From Sulfuricella sp. T08 (lineage in GTDB: Bacteria; Pseudomonadota; Gammaproteobacteria; Burkholderiales; Sulfuricellaceae), in contig NZ_DF967544.1 of assembly GCF_000971475.1 (NCBI RefSeq), forward strand, positions 1-64,000: DNA of 64,000 bases. The letters run 5' to 3'. Positions 26,636-38,104 of this stretch are shown piece by piece. The notes beneath the pieces are model-generated. The model was not told the origin of the DNA and made no database searches. It saw nothing but the letters and a program-made list of their open reading frames with translations. The number at the start of each line of letters is the position of its first letter. Position 1 is the first letter of the stretch. A program made the translations under genes and the position numbers.

Positions 26636-26725
26636 ATTACTTGATAAGGGTCAACCCGGCCGAAAGGTGGGGGCGCAAAGTTCCGGTCTAAAGGGCGCTG
26701 CCTCATGACTGTGGAATTGCCAGGA
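26636..26725 (+). ncRNA. c-di-GMP-I (GEMM-I) riboswitch aptamer
   Basis: The conserved core is easily read: AAGGGTCAACC, then a GGCCGAAAGGT tetraloop hairpin, GGGGGCGCAAAG, CCGGTCTAAAG, and a 3' part CATGACTGTGGAATTGCC. These match the order and spacing of class I c-di-GMP aptamers (GGGCAAACC, CGAAAG, GGGACGCAAAGCC, GGUCUAA, AUGAC...GGGUUGCC). It lies 220 bases upstream of a PAS-containing chemoreceptor on the same strand. P1 pairing is weaker than consensus. Confidence 0.87.
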
Positions 26726-26947
26726 AGGAGACAAGGCGTTCGCGCTTTCGTCGCTTTACTATGATTTGGTCAAATTCAGGCAATGCCAAAAGTCGTCCCA
26801 GTTCTATTCCATGTCTGTCCCGACGTCGTTGTTTTGACGTGCTCCGGCGTCGCCGCCATTATTCAGCTTTTCTTCATCAATGCAGGTCTGCTGCTCCGCG
26901 ACATAGTGGAGTGCTGGCTTCCTGCGCGCCATGCCTAGGGAATAACA
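26726..26947 (+). promoter_or_regulatory. Long leader / expression platform of the riboswitch
   Basis: 222 bases with no gene. GGCAATGCC (26779-26787) could pair with the aptamer 3' strand GGAATTGCC, an alternative fold that would expose or hide downstream sequence. A further G/C-rich helix (GACGTC...GGCGTC, about 26820-26853) follows. No U-run terminator is evident, so control may be at translation initiation, which lacks a strong ribosome site (AGGGAATAACA). Confidence 0.45.
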
Positions 26948-29014
26948 ATGAAAATCAACTTGCCCGTCACCCAAACCGAGAAACCCTATATCAAGGGCGA
27001 ATACCTGGTCTCCAAGACTGACCTCAAGGGTATCATCACCTATGCCAACGATGCTTTCGTGGCGATGAGCGGCTACAGCCGCGAGGAGTTGGTCGGCAAG
27101 AGCCATAACCTGGTGCGCCATCCCGACATGCCGCCGCAGGCTTTCGAGGATCTGTGGAAAACCGTCAAATCCGGCCGACCATGGCGCGGCGTCGTGAAAA
27201 ACCGCTGTAAGAACGGTGACCATTACTGGGTGGACGCCTTTGCCGTGCCGGTACGCAGGAATGACGAAACCATCGGCTACATGTCGGTGCGCAGCGAGCC
27301 TTCGCGCCAGGCTGTGGCCGTGGCGGAGGCGCTGTACCGCACCCTCAACCAGACCAAGGCGCCTTTGCCCAAAGGGGGGCGATTTAAGTGGCTGCACACC
27401 ATTAAAGCCAGATTAACCGGTGTTGTCGTTCTGCTTTCGTTGATCATGTTGGCGGTCGGCGCTGTTGGCCTGATGGGGATTGTCCAGTCCAACGAGGGGT
27501 TGCGTTCGGTGTACCAGAACCGTGCCCAGCCTATGGTTGAGCTTGACCAGGTTGCCCGGCTCTCGACACGCAACCGGGTGATACTGATTGATGCAATCAT
27601 CAACCCGAGCGAACAGAACGTGGCAAAGCGCCTGGAGGAATTTCAAAAGAACCGTGACACCACACAGCAAAGCGTTGATGGCTTGGAAAAGCTGGTGGTT
27701 GAAGAGGATAAGCCAGCGGTTGCTACACTGGCAGCCGATTACGCCAGGCTGCTCAAGGAGGGCTTTGACCCGGCGGCCACGGCGATTCGGGCGGGAGACT
27801 TCAAAGAGGCGATCCGGATCAGCAAGGAGCATATCAGCCCGCTCAACAAGCCGGTTAGCGACGATCTGGATGGCTTGATTCAGCACCAGGTTAAGGGTGC
27901 TAAAGATCAGTACGAAACCGCCCAGCAGCGTTATGGCAGTACGCGCAACCTGGTCGTGATGCTGGTCGTGATCGGCCTGCTTGGTGCGGCCTGGCTCGGC
28001 TATCTTCTGGTCCGTGCAGTACTGGGGGCAATTAATACGGCCATCCATCATTTTGACCATATTGCCCAAGGCAACCTGACCGACGACATCGATATCTCCG
28101 GCCAGGATGAAACCGGCCAGCTGTTGTATGGGCTGGCTACCATGCAGGTGCACCTGAAGACCATGCTGGACGAAATCATCCATGCATCGAGGAGCATAGA
28201 GGCGCGCAGCCAGAACTTGCAGGAAGAGATGCTCCGGGTGGTGGAGCACTCCGATACCCAGCATGACCGCACCCAGGAAGTCGCCGCGGCGATGGAGCAG
28301 GCCAGCGAATCGGTATCGGAGGTGGCGGCTTCGGCCTCGCGCGCAGCGGAGGCGGCGGTCAGTGCGCAGGAAGTGGTGGACGCAAGCAACGCTACCATGC
28401 AGCAGAGCGTGACCGCTTCCGAGCAGGTGGTGCGGGCTGTTCAGACCTCAAGCCAGGCCATGCTCGAGCTGTTCGAGTCGATTCACCGCATCGGCCAGAT
28501 CACCCTGGTAATCAAGGAAGTGGCCGATCAGACCAACCTGCTCGCGCTCAACGCCGCCATCGAGGCGGCCCGTGCCGGCGAGCAGGGACGCGGCTTTGCG
28601 GTGGTGGCCGACGAGGTGCGCAAGCTGGCCGAGCGCACTGCGGCCAATACCAAGGATATCAGCGAGACCGTCAATGAAATTCAGGCCGGCACCCAGCGCG
28701 CAGTGGCGTCGATGGATGATGCCATGGCTCAGGTCAGCAATAGCACCGGGTTGATGCAGGTGACGCGCGAAGGGCTGGGGAGGATTACTGCGAAGAGCGG
28801 AGAAGTCACTGACATGGCGCAGCAGATCGCGGCCGAGGCACAGCAGCAGTCGGCCGCCAGCCACGACGTGGCGCGCAACATGGAGACGATCGCCGAGCTG
28901 GTGGAGGAAAATACCCGTGCCGCCCAGAGTGCATGGCGTGCTACTGAGGATCTGGCTCATACCGCCGAGGGACTCAAAGCCCTGGTCGGCCACTTCGAAC
29001 TGCTCAAGAAGTAA
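26948..29014 (+). CDS. PAS-domain methyl-accepting chemotaxis protein (Aer-like N-terminus)
   Basis: 688 residues. The N-terminal PAS domain (about 1-125) has the Aer-type core [29 protein letters not shown], which in Aer binds FAD. The first membrane helix is about 152-180. A helical periplasmic four-helix-bundle-like region (to about 330) and a second helix (about 331-352) follow, then HAMP. The signalling tip [40 protein letters not shown] is intact. The combination suggests redox or energy taxis plus a periplasmic input. The gene is preceded by a c-di-GMP riboswitch, tying receptor synthesis to the motile/sessile switch. Confidence 0.92.
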   Translation: MKINLPVTQTEKPYIKGEYLVSKTDLKGIITYANDAFVAMSGYSREELVGKSHNLVRHPDMPPQAFEDLWKTVKSGRPWRGVVKNRCKNGDHYWVDAFAVPVRRNDETIGYMSVRSEPSRQAVAVAEALYRTLNQTKAPLPKGGRFKWLHTIKARLTGVVVLLSLIMLAVGAVGLMGIVQSNEGLRSVYQNRAQPMVELDQVARLSTRNRVILIDAIINPSEQNVAKRLEEFQKNRDTTQQSVDGLEKLVVEEDKPAVATLAADYARLLKEGFDPAATAIRAGDFKEAIRISKEHISPLNKPVSDDLDGLIQHQVKGAKDQYETAQQRYGSTRNLVVMLVVIGLLGAAWLGYLLVRAVLGAINTAIHHFDHIAQGNLTDDIDISGQDETGQLLYGLATMQVHLKTMLDEIIHASRSIEARSQNLQEEMLRVVEHSDTQHDRTQEVAAAMEQASESVSEVAASASRAAEAAVSAQEVVDASNATMQQSVTASEQVVRAVQTSSQAMLELFESIHRIGQITLVIKEVADQTNLLALNAAIEAARAGEQGRGFAVVADEVRKLAERTAANTKDISETVNEIQAGTQRAVASMDDAMAQVSNSTGLMQVTREGLGRITAKSGEVTDMAQQIAAEAQQQSAASHDVARNMETIAELVEENTRAAQSAWRATEDLAHTAEGLKALVGHFELLKK

Positions 29015-29024
29015 AACGGGCGAA

Positions 29025-29064
29025 AGAACAGGGCACGGGCTTGTCTGCCCGTGCCCTGTTCTTT
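29025..29064. terminator. Strong bidirectional terminator between the chemoreceptor gene and gatB
   Basis: A perfect 16-bp stem, AGAACAGGGCACGGGC (29025-29040) with GCCCGTGCCCTGTTCT (29047-29062) and a TTGTCT loop, is followed by TTT on the plus strand. On the minus strand the A-rich start supplies a short U-run. Confidence 0.85.
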
Positions 29065-29074
29065 TATGGCGGAA

Positions 29075-30532
29075 TTAGCCGGCCAGCTTCTTCTTCAGGA
29101 TTTCGTTGAGCTGGGCAGGATTGGCTTTGCCTTTGCTGGCTTTCATCGCCAGACCGACGAAGAAGCCGAACACCTTTTCCTTGCCGCTGCGGTATTCGGC
29201 GACCTGTGCCGGGTTGGCCGCAATGATCTCATCCACGATCTTTTCGATCGCGCCGCTGTCGGATACCTGCTTTAATCCCTTGGCTTCGATGATCGTGTCG
29301 GCATCGCCTTCGCCTGCCCACATCGCAGAGAATACTTCCTTGGCGATCTTGCCCGAAATGGTGCCGTCCACAATGCGCTGCAGCAATCCGGCGAGTTTAC
29401 CAGCGGTGATCGGGGAGTTCGTGATCTCGAGCCCCTCTTTGTTGAGCTGGGCAGACAGGTCGCCCATGATCCAGTTGGTGGCCATTTTCGCCTCACCTCC
29501 CAGCGCCTTGACCGTATCTTCGAAATAGCCCGCCAGTTCACGCGATGTGGTCAGAATGCCGGCATCGTAAGCAGGCAGGCCCTGGTCACGCACGAAGCGC
29601 TCGCGCATCGCCTGCGGCAACTCCGGCATAGTGGCGCGGGCCTGATCGAGGAAAGCTTCGTCCACCACCAGCGGCAGCAGGTCGGGGTCGGGGAAGTAGC
29701 GGTAGTCGTTGGCCTCTTCCTTGGAGCGCATCGATCGCGTTTCGTCCCGGTCGGGGTCGTAGAGGCGGGTTTCCTGAATGATGCGGCCGCCGTCCTCAAG
29801 AATCTCGATCTGCCTGCGAACTTCATATTCGATGGCTTTTTCCATAAACTTGAAGGAATTGAGGTTCTTGATTTCGCACCGGGTGCCAAGCGTTTCCACG
29901 CCCATGGGGCGCACCGAAACGTTGGCGTCGCAGCGGAACGAGCCTTCCTGCATGTTGCCGTCGCAAATGCCAATCCAGCGCACCAGGGAATGCAGCTTCT
30001 TGGCATAAGCCACGGCTTCGGCGCTGCTGCGCAGGTCGGGCTCGGTGACGATCTCGACCAGCGGCGTGCCGGCGCGGTTGAGGTCGATGCCGGTCATGCC
30101 ATGGAAGTCTTCATGCAGTGATTTGCCGGCATCCTCCTCGAGATGAGCGCGGGTGATGCGTATGGTTTTTTCGTAAGCCTGTCCCGAGCCTGTCGAAGGA
30201 GTTACCTGGATCTGCAGCGTTCCGCCTTCGGCCACAATGGGCAGTTCGAGCTGGGTGGTCTGGTAGCCTTTGGGCAAATCCGGGTAGAAATAGTTCTTGC
30301 GTTCAAACACCGATCTGCGATTAATTCGTGCGCCGATGGCCAGGCCGAATTTGACGGCTTTTTCCGCCGCCGCGCGGTTGAACACCGGCAGCACGCCGGG
30401 CAGGGCGATGTCGACAGCGCAGGCCTGGGTGTTGGGCGCAGCGCCATAGGCGGTGGCCGCACCAGAGAAGATCTTGGAGTGTGTGTTGAGCTGGGCATGC
30501 GTTTCCAGCCCGATGACGATTTCCCACTGCAT
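29075..30532 (-). CDS. gatB: Asp-tRNA(Asn)/Glu-tRNA(Gln) amidotransferase subunit B
   Basis: 485 residues starting [15 protein letters not shown], two bases after gatA ends; the reading frame stays open further upstream but inside gatA. Family landmarks include [40 protein letters not shown] and the C-terminal YqeY-like domain. GatB recognises the misacylated tRNA and activates it for amidation. Residues encoded near 30177-30203 (PSTGSGQAY) are not expected in the family and derive from a short dispersed DNA repeat inserted in frame. Confidence 0.95.
   Translation of the reverse strand: MQWEIVIGLETHAQLNTHSKIFSGAATAYGAAPNTQACAVDIALPGVLPVFNRAAAEKAVKFGLAIGARINRRSVFERKNYFYPDLPKGYQTTQLELPIVAEGGTLQIQVTPSTGSGQAYEKTIRITRAHLEEDAGKSLHEDFHGMTGIDLNRAGTPLVEIVTEPDLRSSAEAVAYAKKLHSLVRWIGICDGNMQEGSFRCDANVSVRPMGVETLGTRCEIKNLNSFKFMEKAIEYEVRRQIEILEDGGRIIQETRLYDPDRDETRSMRSKEEANDYRYFPDPDLLPLVVDEAFLDQARATMPELPQAMRERFVRDQGLPAYDAGILTTSRELAGYFEDTVKALGGEAKMATNWIMGDLSAQLNKEGLEITNSPITAGKLAGLLQRIVDGTISGKIAKEVFSAMWAGEGDADTIIEAKGLKQVSDSGAIEKIVDEIIAANPAQVAEYRSGKEKVFGFFVGLAMKASKGKANPAQLNEILKKKLAG
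30177..30203. repeat. Short palindromic dispersed repeat inside gatB
   Basis: Read on the minus strand the segment is CCTTCGACAGGCTCGGGAC followed by AGGC, a very common intergenic palindromic repeat of proteobacteria. Here it codes PSTGSGQA. Confidence 0.65.
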
Positions 30533-30534
30533 AT

Positions 30535-31989
<1,455 letters not shown>

Positions 31990-31995
31990 TATTTT

Positions 31996-32074
31996 GGTCA
32001 GGAGTGAGGAGTGAGCCGAGAAGAGTCCGAATTTGACTCCTCACCCCTCACTCCTTACTCCTTACTCCTTACTC
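31996..32074. repeat. Heptamer repeat array with inverted halves between gatC and gatA
   Basis: The plus strand shows GGAGTGAGGAGTGAG near 32000 and, after 20 bases, CTCCTCACCCCTCACTCC followed by three TTACTCC/TTACTCA units to about 32074. Unit length is seven bases. The two halves are complementary and could form a long hairpin in the gatCA mRNA. Confidence 0.65.
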
Positions 32075-32356
32075 AATAACTTTGGGAACCAGATAGAGGC
32101 CAGCTTCAACTTGCGGCGCGACGGCCTGGTAGGCGGCGCGGCGGTCGGTTTCGGTGGCAACGTCGTTGCGCAGGCGCAGCACCACGTCCTGGGCGTGCGC
32201 CATCGGCTCGATGCCGGTAGTATCGACGGCTTGCATTTCCTCGACCAGGTTGAGGATGTTGGAGAGTTGCTGCAAATAGCCCGGCATTTCGTCCTCTTCC
32301 ACCGCAATGCGGGCAAGATGGGCAATGCGCTTTACATCGGCCAGATTCAATGACAT
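32069..32356 (-). CDS. gatC: Asp-tRNA(Asn)/Glu-tRNA(Gln) amidotransferase subunit C
   Basis: 95 residues, the normal size. [23 protein letters not shown] at the start and [34 protein letters not shown] at the end are typical. GatC threads between GatA and GatB and stabilises the complex. It is the first gene of gatCAB and divergent from mreB, with 90 bases between starts. Confidence 0.94.
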   Translation of the reverse strand: MSLNLADVKRIAHLARIAVEEDEMPGYLQQLSNILNLVEEMQAVDTTGIEPMAHAQDVVLRLRNDVATETDRRAAYQAVAPQVEAGLYLVPKVIE

Positions 32357-32375
32357 AAAAATTCACCCGGAGAAC

Positions 32376-32405
32376 TTCAAAGCGATACGCATAAAATGGT
32401 ATCAT
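32376..32405 (+). promoter_or_regulatory. Candidate sigma-70 promoter for mreB
   Basis: TTCAAA (32376-32381), an 18-base spacer, and TATCAT (32400-32405) match the -35/-10 pattern at 4/6 and 5/6 positions and lie about 42 bases before the mreB ATG. Confidence 0.45.
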
Positions 32406-32443
32406 GTTTTATTTAACCGACGCACCTCAATCACTGGAATTAA

Positions 32444-33493
<1,050 letters not shown>

Positions 33494-33566
33494 TGCAGGG
33501 CGGAAAAGCGAAGCGCTTTCCGCTGTTGTGCGGACAGACGCCGGATAAAGCCACACTTTCCAACCT
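33494..33566. repeat. Degenerate copy of the GTAGGGCGGA intergenic repeat
   Basis: GCAGGGCGGAAAAGCGAAGC (33495-33514) matches the left arm at 23048. The right part (CGGATAAAGCC...CCTAC) is decayed. It lies between mreB and mreC within the operon. Confidence 0.5.
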
Positions 33567-33576
33567 ACGAGACTGA

Positions 33577-34482
33577 ATGGAACACCAGCCTTTTTTCAAG
33601 CACGGCCCCAGCCCGCTGGCACGTTTCGTCTTTTTTGCCTTGATTTCCCTGGTGTTTATGTTGTTGGATGCTCGTCTGAACGCACTGGATTCCCTGCGCC
33701 AGATAATTTCAGTTGCAGTTGCTCCTCTGCAGCGTCTGGCCATGACTCCCGCTGAACTTCTCGACCGGACAGGCAGTTTTTTCGTTACCCAGGAACGCCT
33801 GCAAAACGAGAACGCCATGCTCAGGCAGCAACAACTGGCGCAGGCGGCGCAATTGCAACGGATGCAGGCGATGCAGGCGGAGAATGCCCATCTACGTAAC
33901 ATACTCAATGTTCAGAGGCTGCGCGGCGAAAGCGTAGTGGCGGCTGAAATCGTCTATGCCGGACGCGATCCGTTTTCCCAGAAAATTACCGTGGACAAGG
34001 GCTCGAATCATAAAGTCCAGGCCGGGCAGCCGGCGCTCGACGATATTGGTGTAATTGGGCAGGTCACTCGAGTCTATCCGTTCAGTAGCGAGATTACCCT
34101 GCTCACCGACAAGGACCAGGCAATTCCTGTTGAAATCGTTCGCAATGGCGCTCGTGCCATCGCTTTCGGCCATGGCCAGGATGGTGCGCTTGAGCTGCCT
34201 TTCATGGCTGCCAATGCGGATATCCAGAACGGCGACACCCTGGTCACCTCCGGTATCGATGGTGTATATCCTGCCGGATTGCCGGTGGCGGTGGTAACGA
34301 AAATCGAGCGCAACTCAGCTTTCGCCAAGATTACGTGCATGCCAAGTGCGGGCGTGAACCGCCACAGGCAGCTTTTGATACTGATCGGCGAAGTGCGGCA
34401 GTTTCAGAAACCTGAATCCGCTCCGGCGGGTACAGGAACGACAGACGGCAAGACGCCCGTATTGAGAAAGAAGAGGGGCTGA
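33577..34482 (+). CDS. mreC: Rod shape-determining protein MreC
   Basis: 301 residues. One membrane helix (ARFVFFALISLVFMLLDARL), a coiled coil of about 40 residues (TQERLQNENAMLRQQQLAQ...), then the periplasmic beta-domains (VDKGSNHKVQAGQPALDDIGVIGQVTRVYPFSSEITLLTD). MreC bridges MreB/MreD to PBP2. mreD starts four bases after it. Confidence 0.95.
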   Translation: MEHQPFFKHGPSPLARFVFFALISLVFMLLDARLNALDSLRQIISVAVAPLQRLAMTPAELLDRTGSFFVTQERLQNENAMLRQQQLAQAAQLQRMQAMQAENAHLRNILNVQRLRGESVVAAEIVYAGRDPFSQKITVDKGSNHKVQAGQPALDDIGVIGQVTRVYPFSSEITLLTDKDQAIPVEIVRNGARAIAFGHGQDGALELPFMAANADIQNGDTLVTSGIDGVYPAGLPVAVVTKIERNSAFAKITCMPSAGVNRHRQLLILIGEVRQFQKPESAPAGTGTTDGKTPVLRKKRG

Positions 34483-34486
34483 CGAC

Positions 34487-35026
34487 ATGCATTACGCCGG
34501 AGCACCGGAACTGCTCAAACCCGCCAGCTTGAAATTCATCTTGTTGACGCTGGTGAGTGGGTTACTGCTCAACCTGTTGCCTTGGCAAGGGCTGGCACTG
34601 TCGTTTCGCCCTGATTTCGTCGCCCTGGTGCTCCTGTTCTGGGCTATTCGTGAACCACGAAAACTGGGGTTCGCCGCGGCCTGGATCGCCGGACTGATGA
34701 TGGATGTCGGTGATGGTGTGTTTTTGGGGCAGCATGCTTTTGCTTATACCCTCGGCGTCTATGCTGCAATCGTGCTGCATCGGCGTATTCAGCGTTTCAC
34801 CCTGTGGCAACAGGCGTCTCACGTGTTACTGCTGCTACTATTGTTGCAGGCCACGATGCTGATCATTCGGCTTTTCGGCGGCGGCATTTTTCCAGGCCCC
34901 GGTTATTTTCTTTCCTGCCTGACCGGCGCGATGCTATGGCCGGCTTTGAGCCTGCTTTTTCTGCTTCCTCAGCGCGGCAGGCCGGATGCTGACTCGGTGT
35001 ATTCCGCAGGTCATAAGGGCCTGTAA
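34487..35026 (+). CDS. mreD: Rod shape-determining protein MreD
   Basis: 179 residues, about five membrane helices, with the PDFVALVLLFWAIREPRKLGFAAAWIAGLMMDVGDGVFLGQHAFAY core characteristic of MreD. The coding 3' end contributes to two long inverted repeats that reach to the mrdA start. Confidence 0.93.
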   Translation: MHYAGAPELLKPASLKFILLTLVSGLLLNLLPWQGLALSFRPDFVALVLLFWAIREPRKLGFAAAWIAGLMMDVGDGVFLGQHAFAYTLGVYAAIVLHRRIQRFTLWQQASHVLLLLLLLQATMLIIRLFGGGIFPGPGYFLSCLTGAMLWPALSLLFLLPQRGRPDADSVYSAGHKGL

Positions 35027-35094
35027 ATGAATAAGCTGAATCAGCATCCGGCCAGCACACCCATGTGCCTAAGTTATCCATTTGCAGGCCCTAA
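34981..35094 (+). other. Interleaved inverted repeats between mreD and mrdA (pseudoknot-like)
   Basis: Arm A GCCGGATGCTGA (34981-34992) pairs with A' TCAGCATCCGGC (35041-35052). Arm B TAAGGGCCTGTAAATG (35014-35029) pairs with B' CATTTGCAGGCCCTAA (35079-35094) with one mismatch and one G-U. The order A-B-A'-B' is that of a pseudoknot or of two exclusive folds. GCACA-CCCA-TGTGC (35055-35068) adds a hairpin. B' ends directly at the mrdA GTG start. Confidence 0.6.
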
Positions 35095-35098
35095 GTGA
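35027..35098 (+). CDS. Possible 23-codon leader ORF before mrdA
   Basis: An ATG directly follows the mreD stop and reads MNKLNQHPASTPMCLSYPFAGPK, ending in a TGA that overlaps the mrdA GTG (GTGA). It has no strong ribosome site of its own but could be reached by ribosomes leaving mreD. Coding is unproven; it may simply be a by-product of the structured spacer. Confidence 0.25.
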   Translation: MNKLNQHPASTPMCLSYPFAGPK

Positions 35099-37008
35099 AT
35101 CGCCCGACCGAACTCAGAAACCATCAGAGGGAGCTGTATTATTTCAGGTGGCGGCTTGGCATTGCTGCCGCTGGTGCCATACTGTTGTTTACACTGCTGG
35201 CAGGACGCTTTTTTTTCCTGCAGGTAGTGCAGCATGAATATTTCCATACCCTGGCTGAAAATAACCGGATTTCCATCGTTCCCGTCGTTCCCAATCGCGG
35301 TTTGATCCTCGACCGCAATGGCATCGTTCTGGCGCATAATTATTCTGCTTACACTCTGGAAATCACGCCGAGCAAGATCAAGGATCTGGAGGCAACAATC
35401 AATGGACTGGCAGCACTGGTCGACATCCAGCCGCGCGATCGCAAGCGCTTCAAAAAGTTGCTTGAGGAAAGCCGCAATTTTGAGAGCCTGCCGATTCGCG
35501 CTCGCCTGAACGATGTCGAGGTTGCCCGCTTTACCGCCAACCGCTTCCGTTTCCCCGGTGTGGACATCAAGGCACGGCTGTTCCGCCATTATCCCAAGGG
35601 GGAACTGGCTTCCCACGCCATTGGACATATCGGGCGCATCAACGAAGCCGACCTTGACCGGCTGGAAGCCTCGGAAGATATGGCGAATTACCGCGGTAGC
35701 GACCATATTGGCAAGCTTGGCATTGAGCAGAGTTATGAAAAACAGTTGCATGGTGTCACCGGCTTCGACCAGGTGGAAACTGACGCCGGCGGCCGCGCGA
35801 TTCGCACCCTGAGCCGGCGCGCGCCGGTTTCAGGGAGCGACTTGACCCTCACGCTCGACAGCCGCTTGCAGGAAGTGGCCGAGAAGGCGTTCGGGCAATA
35901 CCGTGGTGCACTAGTGGCAATCGACCCGAAGAGCGGCGAGGTGCTCGCCTTCATCAGCAGGCCCGGGTTTGACCCCAACTTGTTTATCGATGGCATCGAT
36001 CCGGTTAACTGGGATGCCCTCAACAATTCTCTCGATAAACCGCTCAACAACCGCGCCTTGCGCGGGCAGTATCCGCCGGGTTCGACCTTCAAGCCGTTCA
36101 TGGCGCTGGCCGGGCTGGAACTGGGAAAGCGCACACCTTCCTACACCATTTCCGATCCCGGGTTTTATACGCTGCCCGGCAATGCCCATCACTACCGCGA
36201 CTGGAAGAAGGGTGGACACGGCTCGGTGGATTTGCACAAATCCATCGTGATTTCTTGTGACACTTATTACTATGGCCTGGGTGTCGATCTGGGCATCGAC
36301 AACATCACCAACTTCATCGGCCAGTTCGGTTTCGGCAGGAAAACCGGCATCGACATCGAGGGGGAAACCTCCGGCCTGATACCCTCGCGCGAGTGGAAAA
36401 TGAAGCGCTACAAGCAAAAATGGTACACAGGCGATACCGTGAGCGCCAGCATCGGTCAGGGCTATAATCTGGCCACTCCCCTGCAACTGGCCTTCGCCAC
36501 GGCGGTGCTGGCCAATAACGGCATCGTTATCCGTCCGCACCTGGTGCGCTCGATTCTGGATGCCGTCACTAACCAGGTGAGGACGGTGCCTGCTGCCAAA
36601 CCCGTTGCCACCCTGGCCTTCAAGCCGGAGAACCTGGAACTGGTAAGGAAGGCGATGATAGATGTCACCCAGCCGGGTGGTACGGCGGCGCGGGTCGGCG
36701 TGGGTGCTCCATACCTTACTGCCGGCAAGACCGGCACAGCCCAGGTGATCGCCATCAAGCAGACCGAGAAATACGTGGAAAGCCGGGTGTCTGAGCGCAA
36801 TCGCGACCACGCCCTGTTCATCGCTTACGCCCCGGCCGACGATCCTAAAATTGCCATGGCCATCCTGGTGGAAAACGGCGGACACGGCGGCTCGACCGCA
36901 GGGCCTATCGCCCGAACAGTGCTGGACTATTTCCTGCTCGGCAAGGAGCCTCCGCCGCCTGTGCCGCTAGTGCCGCCAACCGAGGCGCCGGAGGAGGAGC
37001 ATGATTAA
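35095..37008 (+). CDS. mrdA: Penicillin-binding protein 2 (elongasome transpeptidase)
   Basis: 637 residues from GTG 35095. A short cytoplasmic start and one membrane helix (LGIAAAGAILLFTLLAGRFFFLQVV) are followed by the PBP dimerisation domain (NRGLILDRNGIVLAHN) and the transpeptidase domain, with PPGSTFKPF (catalytic Ser), SCDTYYYGLG and KTGTAQ. It crosslinks peptidoglycan during side-wall growth with RodA. The start lies inside a structured spacer. Confidence 0.97.
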   Translation: MNRPTELRNHQRELYYFRWRLGIAAAGAILLFTLLAGRFFFLQVVQHEYFHTLAENNRISIVPVVPNRGLILDRNGIVLAHNYSAYTLEITPSKIKDLEATINGLAALVDIQPRDRKRFKKLLEESRNFESLPIRARLNDVEVARFTANRFRFPGVDIKARLFRHYPKGELASHAIGHIGRINEADLDRLEASEDMANYRGSDHIGKLGIEQSYEKQLHGVTGFDQVETDAGGRAIRTLSRRAPVSGSDLTLTLDSRLQEVAEKAFGQYRGALVAIDPKSGEVLAFISRPGFDPNLFIDGIDPVNWDALNNSLDKPLNNRALRGQYPPGSTFKPFMALAGLELGKRTPSYTISDPGFYTLPGNAHHYRDWKKGGHGSVDLHKSIVISCDTYYYGLGVDLGIDNITNFIGQFGFGRKTGIDIEGETSGLIPSREWKMKRYKQKWYTGDTVSASIGQGYNLATPLQLAFATAVLANNGIVIRPHLVRSILDAVTNQVRTVPAAKPVATLAFKPENLELVRKAMIDVTQPGGTAARVGVGAPYLTAGKTGTAQVIAIKQTEKYVESRVSERNRDHALFIAYAPADDPKIAMAILVENGGHGGSTAGPIARTVLDYFLLGKEPPPPVPLVPPTEAPEEEHD

Positions 37009-38104
37009 AATCGACCCGCGGCGAATCTGGCTGTGGCTGACTGCGCATATCGACAGCCTGCTGCTGAGTTTTATGCTGATGCTGATGCTGATTGGCCTGA
37101 TCGTGCTGTACAGCGCCACCGGCCAGGACCTTGGCAAGACCACCGGGCAGATGCTCAATATGCTGGTGGCGCTGGTGGCAATGTGGGCCGTTGCCAATGT
37201 GTCGCCGCAGCACATTGCGCGCGCGGCGTTGCCTGTTTATGGCTTGGGCCTGCTGCTGCTGATTGGCGTAGCGTTGTTCGGAGACGTCAGTCACGGCGCA
37301 CGGCGCTGGTTGAATATCGGTATCCGCATCCAGCCCTCGGAGATGATGAAACTGGCCGTGCCGCTGATGCTCGCCTGGTACCTGGACAGGCGCGAAAAAA
37401 CCCTCAACCTCAAGGACTTCGGCGTCGCCGTCCTGCTGTTGGTGGCCCCAGTGGGGCTGATTGTAAAACAGCCGGATCTCGGCACTGCCTTGCTGATCTC
37501 TGCTTCCGGCTTCTATGCGCTGTTCCTGGCCGGGTTGAGTTGGCGCATTATCCTCGGGCTGGTTGGAGTGGGGGCAGCGAGCGCACCAATTTTGTGGTCG
37601 CTGATGCACGACTATCAGCGCCAGCGTATCCTGACCCTGATCGATCCTTCTCAGGACCCGCTCGGTGCGGGTTATCACATCATCCAGTCGAGCATTGCAT
37701 TAGGGTCGGGCGGAATTTTCGGCAAGGGCTGGTTCAACGGGACACAAACACACCTCGATTTTCTGCCGGAGCGTACCACCGACTTCATATTTGCCGTTTA
37801 TGGCGAGGAATTCGGCCTGGCCGGCAACCTTATCCTGCTGGCGGTGTACATCCTGGTGATCGGCCGCGGCCTGGTAATCGCCGCCAAGGCGCCGACTTTG
37901 TTCAGCCGCCTCCTGGCGGGCAGCATCACGCTGACCTTCTTCACCTATGCTTTCGTCAACATGGGCATGGTGAGTGGCATCCTGCCCGTGGTCGGCGTGC
38001 CGCTGCCGCTGATCAGCTATGGAGGGACTTCCATGGTGACACTGCTGGTTGGATTTGGTATGTTGATGAGTATTCAAACCCACCGGAAACTGGTGCAATC
38101 ATGA
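37001..38104 (+). CDS. mrdB: Peptidoglycan glycosyltransferase RodA
   Basis: 367 residues of the SEDS family with about ten membrane helices. Key stretches are GARRWLNIGIRIQPSEMMKLAVPLMLAWYLD, KQPDLGTALLI, FGKGWFNGTQTHLDFLPERTTDFIFAVYGEEFGL and PLPLISYGGTSMVTLL. It polymerises lipid II alongside PBP2. It overlaps mrdA by eight bases and its stop overlaps the rlpA ATG. Confidence 0.96.
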   Translation: MIKIDPRRIWLWLTAHIDSLLLSFMLMLMLIGLIVLYSATGQDLGKTTGQMLNMLVALVAMWAVANVSPQHIARAALPVYGLGLLLLIGVALFGDVSHGARRWLNIGIRIQPSEMMKLAVPLMLAWYLDRREKTLNLKDFGVAVLLLVAPVGLIVKQPDLGTALLISASGFYALFLAGLSWRIILGLVGVGAASAPILWSLMHDYQRQRILTLIDPSQDPLGAGYHIIQSSIALGSGGIFGKGWFNGTQTHLDFLPERTTDFIFAVYGEEFGLAGNLILLAVYILVIGRGLVIAAKAPTLFSRLLAGSITLTFFTYAFVNMGMVSGILPVVGVPLPLISYGGTSMVTLLVGFGMLMSIQTHRKLVQS

